A stretch of DNA of 64,000 nucleotides from Firmicutes bacterium CAG:24053_14. Its GTDB lineage: Bacteria > Bacillota > Clostridia > Oscillospirales > Oscillospiraceae. Position numbers and translations under genes: made by a program. The DNA lies in the NCBI GenBank assembly GCA_001916715.1, contig MNSZ01000048.1:40915-104914 (forward strand). Direction: 5' to 3'. The notes under the pieces were generated by a model, which was not told where the DNA came from, did no database searches, and worked only from the letters and a program-made list of their open reading frames with translations. The first letter of the stretch is position 1, and every line of letters begins with the position of its first letter. Below, piece after piece: positions 25,270 to 33,418 of the stretch.

Positions 25270-26460
25270 TCATTCGGTTACGAATTTTTCAAGGCGGTCA
25301 AGGCCTTTCTCGATGTTTTCCATCGAGGCGGCATAGGACCAGCGAACGAAATTCTTCATACCGAAGCCAGAGCACGGGACAACTGCAACGAGAGCCTTTT
25401 CAAGCAGCGCAACTGCGAAATCATCATCATTTTCAATGAGCTTTCCACCAAGTGTTTTGCCGATAAGCTGCTCTATGTTCATCATAACATAGAAAGCTCC
25501 GTTAGGAACTATGCAGCTGACGCCTGGGATTGAATTAATGCGCTTGACAATATAATCACGGCGCTCAAGGAAAGCAAGCCGCATTGCCTCAATGCCCTCC
25601 TGCGGGCCGGTAAGCGCTTCAACGGATGCCCACTGGCTGATAGTGGACGGAGCTCCAGTGGAGTGGCTCAGGAAGTTGGACATGATCTTTGCAAGAGTTT
25701 TGTTTGCAGCGCAGTATCCAACGCGCCAGCCAGTCATTGCATAGGACTTTGACACGCCGTTAACGAGCAGTGTGCGCTCTTTTACCTCATCGCCGAGGCT
25801 GGCTATGCTTGTGAACTCAATTCCATCATAAATAAGCTGATAGTATATCTCATCTGCAAGAATATAGAGATCGTGCTTCACGCAGACATCGGCAATGGCG
25901 CGCAGCTCATCTGCGGAATAGATCATGCCTGTGGGGTTCGAGGGGTTATTGAGCATAAGGCACTTGGTTTTTTCGGTAATGGCCGCCTCAAGCTGCTGTG
26001 CGGTAATTTTGAAATTCTGCTCCTCACCTGCTTCAACAATAACAGGTGTGCCGCCAACCATGCGAACCATTTCATAATAGCTGACCCAGAAAGGCGCCGG
26101 GATTATGATCTCGTCACCGGGGTTGGTTATCGCAGCAAGTGCAATGTAAACGCTGTGCTTTGCGCCGCTTGCGACTACGATCTGCGTGTAGTCATAATCA
26201 ACGCCGCAATCCTCCTTAAGTCTATGGGCAATTGCCTTTCTCAGCGGAATTATGCCTGCTGCCGGAGTGTATTTAGTTTTGCCGTCGCATATAGCTCTGA
26301 TACCGGCCATGTTGATGTTGTCAGGAGTATTAAAATCGGGCTCGCCCGTGCCAAAACCTACAACGTCAAGGCCGTCGGCTTTCATCTGCTTTGCAAGGCT
26401 GTCAACCGCAAGAGTAGTCGATGCTCTTACAGCTTCCGCTATTTTAGATACTGGTTTCAT
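25270..26460 (-). CDS. Class I aminotransferase (aspartate aminotransferase type)
   Basis: A 396-residue PLP enzyme of the AspB/AAT-Igamma type that moves amino groups between aspartate and 2-oxoglutarate or similar acids. Seen are 'GTGEPDFNTPD', 'NNPSNPTGM' with the cofactor-binding Asn, 'ADEIYYQLIYDG' with Asp and Tyr, and 'NGVSKSYAMTGWRVGY' with the Schiff-base Lys and a substrate Arg. The start follows 'cggaggtgacagata' and a clear sigma-A promoter. Substrate choice among aspartate and other amino acids is inferred. Confidence 0.9.
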   Translation of the reverse strand: MKPVSKIAEAVRASTTLAVDSLAKQMKADGLDVVGFGTGEPDFNTPDNINMAGIRAICDGKTKYTPAAGIIPLRKAIAHRLKEDCGVDYDYTQIVVASGAKHSVYIALAAITNPGDEIIIPAPFWVSYYEMVRMVGGTPVIVEAGEEQNFKITAQQLEAAITEKTKCLMLNNPSNPTGMIYSADELRAIADVCVKHDLYILADEIYYQLIYDGIEFTSIASLGDEVKERTLLVNGVSKSYAMTGWRVGYCAANKTLAKIMSNFLSHSTGAPSTISQWASVEALTGPQEGIEAMRLAFLERRDYIVKRINSIPGVSCIVPNGAFYVMMNIEQLIGKTLGGKLIENDDDFAVALLEKALVAVVPCSGFGMKNFVRWSYAASMENIEKGLDRLEKFVTE

Positions 26461-26488
26461 TATCTGTCACCTCCGTAATAATAAAAAT

Positions 26489-26517
26489 ATTATAGCTTCA
26501 CTTAAATGCTTTTTCAA
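26489..26517 (-). promoter_or_regulatory. Promoter of the aminotransferase gene
   Basis: Minus strand TTGAAA (26517-26512) and TATAAT (26494-26489) with a 17-nt spacer. Confidence 0.85.
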
Positions 26518-26577
26518 TAATTAATTTATATAAATATTGACCGTATTTTAATTTAATTATGAGCAAATGGACATTTA

Positions 26578-26611
26578 AAAGCGAAGTGTGCAGTTTTGCA
26601 CACTTCGCTTT
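26578..26611 (-). terminator. Terminator after spoIVA
   Basis: A perfect 15-bp stem (26578-26592 with 26597-26611; arm aaagcgaagtgtgca) and 4-nt loop, starting 5 nt after the spoIVA stop. The following T-run is short. Confidence 0.8.
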
Positions 26612-26615
26612 GCAG

Positions 26616-28094
26616 TCACAGCAGTATACAGATCAGGGTTCCTCTGCCCTCATTTATTATTCTTTGCAGCGTCTCCTGAAGCTTAGCTCTTGCGTTCGGC
26701 GGAAGACTCATTAAGCGTTCGGATATCGCATTCTGCGCAATATCGTACAGCGGCTGGCCGAATATATTTGACTCCCAAAGCCTGCTCATGTCGCCGTCAA
26801 AGCCCTGAAGTAGGAAGCTGATTATCTCCTCTGATGCGCCGTCTCCGCCGATCGACGGCGTTACAACGGCCTCAACACCGGTTTTCAAAAGATGTATTGC
26901 CGGAGCGTGCGCCTTTAGCTTTACAGAATATTTTCCCCCCTGTTTGACCAACTGCGGTTCTTCGATTTGCAGCTGGTCCGGCTGAGGCATAACAACTCCG
27001 TAGCCTGTTTGGCGTACAGAGTCAAGCGCATCTTTGATTTTGTCATACTCCTGTTTTATTTGCCCAAGCTCGCGCAGAACTTTTACAAGACTGCCGTCAT
27101 CATGTATATCTATTCCCGACTCAGAGCTTATAAGTCTGTAATACAGAGCTCGCGGCATATCTATTGCTATATTTATCGTTCCGCTCCCCATATCGCTGCT
27201 TTCAATATACGCCGCATCAACTATATCCAATTCAGATATACGCGTCAGCATTTGGCTCATGTCATTTACGTTTATTACGCAGTCGGATGCGCATATAAGC
27301 TGCCGGTAAAGCTCGCTTTTCATTTCGTTGCCGCAGTCAATGGCGCAGAACCAGTCGGGAAGGCGGATCGATATTTCGCAAAGCGGAAACTGTCCGAGAA
27401 CCTTGCGCATGATCTCGCATATATCGCCCTCGGTAAGCGTTTGGCAGTTGACTCGGATGCACGGCGCTTCATACTCGTCGGCCAATTGCCGCTCAAGCTC
27501 TATTGCACGTTCGGAATCCGGCTGAGCACTGTTGAGAAGTATGACAAACGGTTTTCCTATGCTTTTAAGCTCCGATACCACTCTTCTTTCAGGCTCGATA
27601 TAAGCCTCGCGATCAATATCGCATATACTGCTGTCGGTCGTTATGATAAGCCCGATCGTTGAGTGGTCGCATATGACTTTTCGCGTACCCGATTCGGCAG
27701 CCTCGGTCATTGTTACCTCGTGATCAAACCACGGCGTTGTAACAAGCCGTTCACTGCCGTCCTCGAATCGTCCGGAAGCCCCCTGAACCATATAGCCAAC
27801 GCAGTCAACAAGGCGCACCATGCATGTGGTATCGTCACTAAGCCTGATCCGCACAGCGTCTTCGGGAACGAATTTCGGCTCTGCCGTCATAATGGTTCTG
27901 CCCGAGCCGCTCTGCGGCAGCTCGTCGCGAGCGCGCTCTCTGGCGTATTCATCCTCAATGTTCGGAATGACCAGCGTTTCCATAAAGCGCTTTATAAACG
28001 TTGATTTGCCGGTTCTGACAGGGCCGACAACGCCGATCATGACAGCACCGCCGGTTCTTGCCGATATATCTTTGTAAATATCTAAATTCGTCAT
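26616..28094 (-). CDS. spoIVA: Stage IV sporulation protein A (coat morphogenetic ATPase)
   Basis: SpoIVA polymerises, using ATP, on the outer forespore membrane and forms the base layer of the spore coat. The 492-residue length equals that of Bacillus SpoIVA. It has the Walker A 'GPVRTGKS' (24-31), the following 'FIKRFMETLVIPNIEDEYAR' and the hydrophobic C-terminal 'GTLICILL' that is needed for localisation. It is preceded by a sigma-E-like promoter that overlaps a hairpin masking the ribosome site 'ggagg'. The upstream gene, nif3-like, is a housekeeping gene. Confidence 0.97.
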   Translation of the reverse strand: MTNLDIYKDISARTGGAVMIGVVGPVRTGKSTFIKRFMETLVIPNIEDEYARERARDELPQSGSGRTIMTAEPKFVPEDAVRIRLSDDTTCMVRLVDCVGYMVQGASGRFEDGSERLVTTPWFDHEVTMTEAAESGTRKVICDHSTIGLIITTDSSICDIDREAYIEPERRVVSELKSIGKPFVILLNSAQPDSERAIELERQLADEYEAPCIRVNCQTLTEGDICEIMRKVLGQFPLCEISIRLPDWFCAIDCGNEMKSELYRQLICASDCVINVNDMSQMLTRISELDIVDAAYIESSDMGSGTINIAIDMPRALYYRLISSESGIDIHDDGSLVKVLRELGQIKQEYDKIKDALDSVRQTGYGVVMPQPDQLQIEEPQLVKQGGKYSVKLKAHAPAIHLLKTGVEAVVTPSIGGDGASEEIISFLLQGFDGDMSRLWESNIFGQPLYDIAQNAISERLMSLPPNARAKLQETLQRIINEGRGTLICILL

Positions 28095-28101
28095 ATAAAA
28101 A

Positions 28102-28145
28102 CCTCCGCAGCTTTCTCGTTTGTACGAGTTTATGAGCCGCGGAGG
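28102..28145 (-). promoter_or_regulatory. Hairpin masking the spoIVA ribosome-binding site
   Basis: Minus strand CCTCCGCGGCT (28145-28135) pairs over 11 bp, one G-U, with AGCTGCGGAGG (28112-28102), which holds the spoIVA ribosome site and is followed by five T and the ATG. An inner CTCGT/ACGAG stem lies in the loop. The 5' arm lies wholly inside the spacer of the sigma-E-like promoter. Confidence 0.7.
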
Positions 28146-28155
28146 ACAAATATAA
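28127..28155 (-). promoter_or_regulatory. Sigma-E-like promoter of spoIVA
   Basis: Minus strand TTATATT (28155-28149; 6 of 7 to kmATATT) and CATAAACT (28134-28127; 6 of 7 fixed positions of CATACAnT), spacer 14 nt. Predicted start about 28120, leaving a leader of roughly 26 nt. spoIVA is a sigma-E gene in Bacillus. Confidence 0.75.
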
Positions 28156-28159
28156 CTTT

Positions 28160-28954
28160 TCAGAAAAATTGAGCCGTTTGCTTGTGAACTGAAGATACGA
28201 CAAAGCTTACATCTTCAAATCTGTCGGCAAGCTTATCCGCAAGCACCGGCACCACAACATTTTCGGTGCAGAAGTGATCGGCGTCAATAAGATTGATGCC
28301 AAGCTCCTTTGCGTCAAGGAAGCTGTTGTACTTAATATCGGACGTAACATATGTATCGCAGCCGGCAGCGATTGCATCCATGAGGCTTGAACCGCCTGCT
28401 CCACCCATAACTGCGAGTTTTTTCACCGGTTTGCCTGCATAATGATATCGAAGCCCGTTTGCATTAAGAGCAGTTTTGCAAAGCGTAAGAAAATCCTCAA
28501 ATCGCATTGACGTTTCAAGCTCCCCCATTCTTCCGCATCCGACCGAAGTCCCGGCTGCATCTACGCCGCAGGCTTCTAAGCAGCCATATGTTTTTGCATT
28601 GAGCGCAGACATCAGCGCGTCGTTTACGCCGCCCTCGGCTATGTCAAGATTTGTGTGCATGCATATAGCAGATATATCGTTGCGGATCAGCGCTATTATC
28701 TTTCTTCCGACAAGATCATCGGCCGTAACGCTCTTTATCGCGCCGAAAATTATCGGATGGTGCGAAACTATAAGCTGAGTGCCGAGCCGAATTGCTTCTT
28801 CAATAACTTCATCCGTTATATCAAGTGCAACAAGGCACTTTTCAACTTTAGCTTCCGCATTACCCACCAGCAGCCCGACATTGTCAAAGTCCATTTTAAG
28901 CTCAACAGGGGCAAGCTCGTTTAAGTATTCAAATATCTGCCCAACTTCAGCCAT
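28160..28954 (-). CDS. Nif3-like dinuclear metal center protein (YqfO/YbgI family)
   Basis: A 264-residue protein of the Nif3/DUF34 family, sometimes labelled GTP cyclohydrolase I type 2; it forms a hexameric toroid with a di-metal site and its true function is unsettled. Metal-ligand motifs are seen in 'VSHHPIIFGAIKSVT', 'MHTNLDIAEGGVND' and 'DADHFCTENVVVPVL'. The start overlaps the trmK stop by 8 nt, so the two are coupled, as in many Firmicutes (trmK-nif3 pair). Confidence 0.93.
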   Translation of the reverse strand: MAEVGQIFEYLNELAPVELKMDFDNVGLLVGNAEAKVEKCLVALDITDEVIEEAIRLGTQLIVSHHPIIFGAIKSVTADDLVGRKIIALIRNDISAICMHTNLDIAEGGVNDALMSALNAKTYGCLEACGVDAAGTSVGCGRMGELETSMRFEDFLTLCKTALNANGLRYHYAGKPVKKLAVMGGAGGSSLMDAIAAGCDTYVTSDIKYNSFLDAKELGINLIDADHFCTENVVVPVLADKLADRFEDVSFVVSSVHKQTAQFF

Positions 28955-29648
28955 GTTTAACTCCTTTCATCCGCTCAAGCTCACTTATCATATTCTCAAT
29001 GAGCTTTTTCCACGCTTCAAGCGAAGCATCGCTTGCACTTTCAAGCCCTTTTGCTGCGGCCTTGAAGCGCTTTATGTGCTTATCTACTACTGCATCAAAG
29101 CACGGCTGATTTACGATGCGCTCAAACTTGCCGATATAAAGCTCTGAATCAATATATTTTTCGCTTTCTCCCGGCTCTGCACATATTATCTGATACAGTA
29201 TGCCGTTATCCTCAACATAGGTCTCCCTGGTTATGCGAAAGCCATTATTAACGAGCCAATACCGAAGGATCTCCGGTTTTGTTACCGGATGAAGAATAAG
29301 CTTATAGTCGCTGCGCCCTGCCCATTCAGGCATGTCGTACAAGCTGCGGTCGAGTATCCCGGTTATTGTATCGCCGCCCATGCCCGCAACAACGATCGTA
29401 TCGACCCTGCTGCCGTCAATGCCCTCCAGACCGTTGCAGAGTTTTAGCTCCACGTCATCTACTTCGGCTTCAAGAAGCCCTCTCTCGGCCTTTTTAAGTG
29501 GTCCTTCGTTGATATCCCCGGCAACGATATATCCGCTGTATCCATTGCGGCGCAGTATTATCGGCAAAATGGCGTGATCCGTACCGATGTCAGCAACTCC
29601 TCGACCTTGTGAGGCAAAGGACGCAATCAGTTCAAGTCTGCTGCTCAT
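28947..29648 (-). CDS. trmK: tRNA (adenine(22)-N1)-methyltransferase TrmK
   Basis: TrmK methylates N1 of A22 in tRNA using S-adenosylmethionine. The 233-residue protein has SAM-binding 'GVADIGTDHAILPI' and the family's 'VVAGMGGDTI' and 'LILHPVTKPE'. The start at 29648 follows 'ggagatttttt'; 18 additional upstream codons have no homology. It lies immediately downstream of a terminator and forms a pair with the nif3-like gene. Confidence 0.92.
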   Translation of the reverse strand: MSSRLELIASFASQGRGVADIGTDHAILPIILRRNGYSGYIVAGDINEGPLKKAERGLLEAEVDDVELKLCNGLEGIDGSRVDTIVVAGMGGDTITGILDRSLYDMPEWAGRSDYKLILHPVTKPEILRYWLVNNGFRITRETYVEDNGILYQIICAEPGESEKYIDSELYIGKFERIVNQPCFDAVVDKHIKRFKAAAKGLESASDASLEAWKKLIENMISELERMKGVKHG

Positions 29649-29668
29649 AAAAAATCTCCATATATGGC

Positions 29669-29693
29669 GAAAAGCCGGCATAACCGGCTTTTC
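29669..29693 (-). terminator. Terminator after the DUF1858 gene
   Basis: GAAAAGCCGG (29669-29678) and CCGGCTTTTC (29684-29693) form a 10-bp stem with a 5-nt loop, between the DUF1858 gene and trmK. Confidence 0.75.
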
Positions 29694-29706
29694 ACTTAGC
29701 ACTTAC

Positions 29707-29925
29707 TTACAGAGCCAACAGATATGCCTTGAGCTCAACGATGAACTCATCAGGATCAACGCCGTGTGCAGCACAGGCTTGTTCGAGGCTTTCGGCTGTT
29801 GCAAGTGCGCAGCCGAGGCAGTGCATACCAAGCTCCTGGAATTTAGGCATTGCTTCGGGGAAATTCGTCAGAATTTCCGAAATAATGGTTTCTCTGTTGA
29901 TATCCATAATCTTAAGCATTTCCAT
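29707..29925 (-). CDS. DUF1858 domain protein
   Basis: A 72-residue protein that matches the small DUF1858 family, found free or fused to hybrid-cluster and other redox proteins. It has the characteristic 'GMHCLGCALATAESLEQA', with a C-x-x-C motif. Function not known; a redox or thiol role is plausible. The ATG at 29925 is preceded by 'ggag' at 8 nt; an in-frame ATG 18 nt upstream lacks a ribosome site. Flanked by hairpins on both sides, so probably a single-gene unit. Confidence 0.8.
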   Translation of the reverse strand: MEMLKIMDINRETIISEILTNFPEAMPKFQELGMHCLGCALATAESLEQACAAHGVDPDEFIVELKAYLLAL

Positions 29926-29965
29926 TGTTGTATCTCCAATCATAAGATTTTACAAAATAAAGAAC

Positions 29966-29986
29966 GGGACGTCGAGAGGACGTCCC
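29966..29986 (-). terminator. Terminator after the zinc-ribbon gene
   Basis: GGGACGTC and GACGTCCC (29966-29973 with 29979-29986) form an 8-bp stem, followed on the minus strand by 'gttctttatttt'. Confidence 0.7.
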
Positions 29987-30010
29987 ACTCTATACCTGCG
30001 GATTATGTCC

Positions 30011-30289
30011 TCAGGCCTGTTCCTTCATCTTTGCAAAGCACTCGCTGCAATATACGGGACGGTCGGACTTGGGCTCAAAGGGAACCTTTGCCTCGCCGCC
30101 GCAAGCTGCGCAAACTGCGGTGAAGAACTCACGGGGACCACGAGCTGCATTCTTGCGAGCGTCGCGGCATGCCTTGCAGCGCTGGGGCTCGTTCTGGAAA
30201 CCGCGCTCTGCGTAGAATTCCTGCTCACCTGCGGAGAACACGAACTCCTGACCACACTCTTTGCAAATTAAGGTCTTGTCTTCGTACAT
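30011..30289 (-). CDS. Small zinc-ribbon protein
   Basis: A 92-residue protein with four C-x-x-C pairs: 'LICKECGQEF', 'RCKACRDARK', 'AVCAACGGEA' and 'YCSECF', enough for two zinc ribbons. It matches a family of small probable zinc-binding proteins ('zinc-ribbon domain containing') common in Clostridia, of unknown role, possibly nucleic-acid binding. The start follows 'agagagg'. It stands 46 nt downstream of sigH. Confidence 0.85.
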   Translation of the reverse strand: MYEDKTLICKECGQEFVFSAGEQEFYAERGFQNEPQRCKACRDARKNAARGPREFFTAVCAACGGEAKVPFEPKSDRPVYCSECFAKMKEQA

Positions 30290-30335
30290 TGTAAATCCTC
30301 TCTTTGAAAATCTCGCCTGTCGGCTTTTATATGCG

Positions 30336-30965
30336 TCAGCTATTGCTGATATCGCCTGATTTAAGCATTTGCGCCGTCTTGCGCCTTATCCTCTGTATCG
30401 CATTGTCAACAGCTTTGTCGCCCTTGCCCGTCAGCTTTGCTATTTCTTTATAGCTAAGCCCTTCAAGGTAATATGTCAAAACAGCTTTTTCATATTTGGA
30501 AAGCATGCTGACCAGGGATAAATATAACTGTTCTGTGTACTTTTTATTCTCTCTTGCCAGAACCTGCTCTTCAGGAGATTTCTGAAATAATTCAGCACAT
30601 GCAACTGCCTGGGTCTGGGATTCATCCGAGAGTATCGACTCTAAAGGTACGCGATTGTTAAGCGGATCATGTTTCAAGCTGGAAGCTGATTTTACGGCTG
30701 AGCGCAGCCGATTTCTTATGCACCATTCTGCAAAAGTCTTGAATGACGCATTATGCTCGTTATTATACTGCCTTACTGCCGAGAGCAGCCCGAACATTCC
30801 CTCCTGAATGAGGTCCTCGCTCTCTCCCCCTGCAAGAAACAGAGGCCGGGCGCAGATACGCACAAGGCGCATATATCGGGAGACAAGCTCTTCTTCGGCA
30901 TAACTGTCGCCATCGGCGGCAAGCTTCTGCAAGGCACTATCTTCTAATTCGGCGTATTCGATCAT
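30336..30965 (-). CDS. sigH: RNA polymerase sigma factor SigH
   Basis: A 209-residue sigma-70 family factor. Region 2 contains 'GGESEDLIQEGMFGLLSAV', and region 4 ends 'GLSYKEIAKLTGKGDKAVDN', closely matching Spo0H/SigH of Bacillus, which starts the transition to stationary phase and sporulation. Length agrees. The ribosome site is weak ('ggaagtaatagtgg'), as in some regulators. A promoter TTGACT-16-TATACT lies upstream. An ECF or other 30-family factor is possible but less likely given the region 2 match. Confidence 0.88.
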   Translation of the reverse strand: MIEYAELEDSALQKLAADGDSYAEEELVSRYMRLVRICARPLFLAGGESEDLIQEGMFGLLSAVRQYNNEHNASFKTFAEWCIRNRLRSAVKSASSLKHDPLNNRVPLESILSDESQTQAVACAELFQKSPEEQVLARENKKYTEQLYLSLVSMLSKYEKAVLTYYLEGLSYKEIAKLTGKGDKAVDNAIQRIRRKTAQMLKSGDISNS

Positions 30966-30999
30966 ATAAAACCACTATTACTTCCAACAATACTATTTT

Positions 31000-31027
31000 A
31001 GTATATATCAAATTTGTTGAAAGTCAA
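31000..31027 (-). promoter_or_regulatory. Promoter of sigH
   Basis: Minus strand TTGACT (31027-31022) and TATACT (31005-31000), spacer 16 nt. Confidence 0.7.
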
Positions 31028-31073
31028 TATAATACGAGCAAAAAATCGCTGAAATTTTATAAAAAATCTGATT

Positions 31074-32117
31074 TTATATGTCTATCTCCTGCTGGCCGAG
31101 CTGTTGAATGCCAAGGTGCTCGTAAGTTTTCCTCGTTACGCAGCGGCCGCGCGGAGTTCGAGTGAGAAATCCCTGCTGCAGAAGATACGGCTCGTACACG
31201 TCTTCAAGTGTAACAGAATCCTCATTTATCGTTGCTGCAAGTGTTTCAAGTCCGACAGGGCCGCCGTTATAGAACTCAATAATGCTTCGGAGCATTCGTC
31301 TGTCGAGCGCATCAAGGCCGCTTTTATCTACTTCGAGCCTTGACAGTGCCATATCGGCAACATCCTTTGTTATAACGCCGTCGGCTCTTACCTGTGCAAA
31401 ATCTCGCACACGGCGAAGCATTCTGTTTGCAATTCTGGGCGTTCCTCTTGAGCGCGAAGCTATCTCAACAGCACCGTCGCGCTCGATATCAATTCCCAGA
31501 ATATCCGCGGAGCGCTCAACTATGCGGCGAAGCTCATCAACGGTATATAGCTCCAATCTGAGCGTGACGCCGAATCTGTCGCGCAGCGGAGCTGTAAGCT
31601 GGCCAGAGCGCGTCGTTGCGCCAATGAGCGTAAACTTCGGCAGCTCAAGATGCAACGAGTTTGCCGACGGCCCCTTGCCGAGAATTATATCTATCGCGTA
31701 GTCCTCCATCGCCGGATAAAGTATCTCCTCATATGCGCGGTTCAAGCGGTGGATCTCGTCAACAAACAGGATATCGCCCTCGTTGAGATTTGTCAGCATG
31801 GCGACAAGATCTCCGGGCTTTTCAATTGCCGGGCCGGAGGTTATGCGCATGTTTACGCCCATCTCGTTTGCTATGACGGCCGCAAGTGTTGTTTTGCCAA
31901 GTCCCGGAGGGCCATGCAGCAAAACATGATCGAGTGGTTCATTGCGAAGGCGCGCGGCGTCAATGAAAACGCTCAGATTGTCCTTTGCTTTTTCCTGGCC
32001 GATATATTCGGTTATTGTTCTCGGCCTGAGGCTCCCCTCGCCCACATCCTCCGGCAAATGCGAAGATGTAGTCAATACAGGAGTTTCCTCCAGGCCTTCC
32101 GAAAAATTTATGCTCAT
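31074..32117 (-). CDS. ruvB: Holliday junction helicase RuvB
   Basis: RuvB is the AAA+ motor that drives branch migration with RuvA. The 347-residue protein has Walker A 'GPPGLGKT' (69-76), Walker B 'ILFVDEIHRL', sensor 'LIGATTRSGQ' and the C-terminal winged helix ('LLQQGFLTRTPRGRCVT'). It is last in a ruvC-ruvA-ruvB operon, 11 nt after ruvA. Confidence 0.98.
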   Translation of the reverse strand: MSINFSEGLEETPVLTTSSHLPEDVGEGSLRPRTITEYIGQEKAKDNLSVFIDAARLRNEPLDHVLLHGPPGLGKTTLAAVIANEMGVNMRITSGPAIEKPGDLVAMLTNLNEGDILFVDEIHRLNRAYEEILYPAMEDYAIDIILGKGPSANSLHLELPKFTLIGATTRSGQLTAPLRDRFGVTLRLELYTVDELRRIVERSADILGIDIERDGAVEIASRSRGTPRIANRMLRRVRDFAQVRADGVITKDVADMALSRLEVDKSGLDALDRRMLRSIIEFYNGGPVGLETLAATINEDSVTLEDVYEPYLLQQGFLTRTPRGRCVTRKTYEHLGIQQLGQQEIDI

Positions 32118-32128
32118 TTATTGTTCCC

Positions 32129-32731
32129 TCACATAAGGTTTTTTAGCGCCGCTTTTACTATCTGCTCGGTTTCCATTGTGCCAATGTCCAAGCCCCTGAG
32201 CGCTGCGTTTATCTCCGCCGTACCGTAGCCGAGCACCATGAGCGCGGCAATGGCATCGCTTTTGCTCTTGCTGCCGGACGCAGTTTGCGTCATAACAGCC
32301 GGCATTTCTGATACCGATGAACCGCCCATTTCCTTGGAAACCTTGTCTTTAAGCTCAAGTATAACACGCTGGGCGATTTTTTTGCCTACGCCTTGCGCCG
32401 CCGTTATGGCCTTATCGTCGCCGTTCATTATGGCAAGGGCAAGTCCCTCGGGGGTAGCTGCACACAGTATTGCCTGAGCCGCCTTCGGCCCGATACCCGA
32501 AACCCCGAGAAGCATCTCAAAGCAGCGCTTTTCACTGAGCGTTGCAAAACCGTACAGGTCAAAGCTGTCCTCTTTTATACACTCCGAAATATACAGCTTT
32601 GCCCTGTCGTTAAGCTTGAGTCTTGAGAGCGTATTGGTCGTTGTATTGACGGCATACCCGACTCCGTTGCAGTCAATGACCGCAAGATTCAAATCAATAT
32701 CCGAAACTATACCGTTTAAATGGTAGAACAC
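32129..32731 (-). CDS. ruvA: Holliday junction protein RuvA
   Basis: RuvA tetramers hold the four-way junction open for RuvB. The 200-residue protein has the OB fold ('MFYHLNGIVSDIDLN'), two helix-hairpin-helix segments ('LLGVSGIGPKAAQAIL' and 'AAQGVGKKIAQRVILELK') and the flexible C-terminal RuvB-binding domain. The start is GTG and the coding region overlaps the end of ruvC by 16 nt. Confidence 0.97.
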   Translation of the reverse strand: MFYHLNGIVSDIDLNLAVIDCNGVGYAVNTTTNTLSRLKLNDRAKLYISECIKEDSFDLYGFATLSEKRCFEMLLGVSGIGPKAAQAILCAATPEGLALAIMNGDDKAITAAQGVGKKIAQRVILELKDKVSKEMGGSSVSEMPAVMTQTASGSKSKSDAIAALMVLGYGTAEINAALRGLDIGTMETEQIVKAALKNLM

Positions 32732-33231
32732 AGTCCTTCATCTTCCTTTCGGCTAAGTAGTGAGGTGCTGCTGCGGGCATGACATATGGCAAGAGCCACA
32801 GCATCGGCCGCATCATCGGGCTTTGGCGCTGACGGCAGGTTTAGAATGCGCTTTACCATCTCAATAACCTGTTTCTTTTCGGCTCGGCCATATCCGACGA
32901 CGGCCTGCTTGACCTGCAATGGCGTATACTCAAAAACACGCACTCCGGCACGGTAAGCCGCGAGCAAAATAACTCCGCGAGCGTGTGCAACGGATATGCC
33001 TGTCGTTATATTCGTGTTGAAAAACAACTCCTCTATAGACATCACATCCGGAGAAAATGTGCTTATAAGCTCGTTGAGATCGTCAAATATTCTATCCAGC
33101 CTACTCGAGAGAGAAGTGTGAGCTGGAGTGCTTATTATGCCGCAGGTAACGAGCTTCATTTTGGCTTTGTCCGCATCTATGATTGAAAATCCAACAGTTG
33201 CAAGTCCCGGATCAATGCCCAAGATACGCAT
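32716..33231 (-). CDS. ruvC: Holliday junction resolvase RuvC
   Basis: RuvC cuts Holliday junctions. The 171-residue protein shows the RNase H-like acidic residues: 'MRILGIDPGLATVGF' (first Asp), 'MSIEELFFNTN' (Glu) and 'KPDDAADAVALAICH' (the C-terminal Asp pair). I choose the ATG at 33231, which fits the family's N-terminus and has 'agga' 10 nt before it; a GTG three codons upstream is too close to that site. First gene of ruvCAB. Confidence 0.96.
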   Translation of the reverse strand: MRILGIDPGLATVGFSIIDADKAKMKLVTCGIISTPAHTSLSSRLDRIFDDLNELISTFSPDVMSIEELFFNTNITTGISVAHARGVILLAAYRAGVRVFEYTPLQVKQAVVGYGRAEKKQVIEMVKRILNLPSAPKPDDAADAVALAICHARSSTSLLSRKEDEGLCSTI

Positions 33232-33253
33232 ATTTATCACATCCTAAGTATTG

Positions 33254-33282
33254 ATTTTATCACAACGTCACTTTTATTACAA
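33254..33282 (-). promoter_or_regulatory. Promoter of ruvCAB
   Basis: Minus strand TTGTAA (33282-33277) and TAAAAT (33259-33254), spacer 17 nt. Confidence 0.75.
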
Positions 33283-33361
33283 CAAAAATGCATCTTCACA
33301 CTTATTATTCATTCGATCAAAATAGGCAATGTAAAGTTTGTCTGAACAAAAATTGAAACTC

Positions 33362-33390
33362 TTGCCATACTGTACGAAATATAATATACT
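33362..33390 (+). promoter_or_regulatory. Promoter of the ATP-grasp gene
   Basis: TTGCCA (33362-33367) and TATACT (33385-33390), spacer 17 nt, divergent from the ruvCAB promoter. Confidence 0.7.
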
Positions 33391-33418
33391 ATTTGCATCA
33401 TTTTTTACGGAGAGAGTT

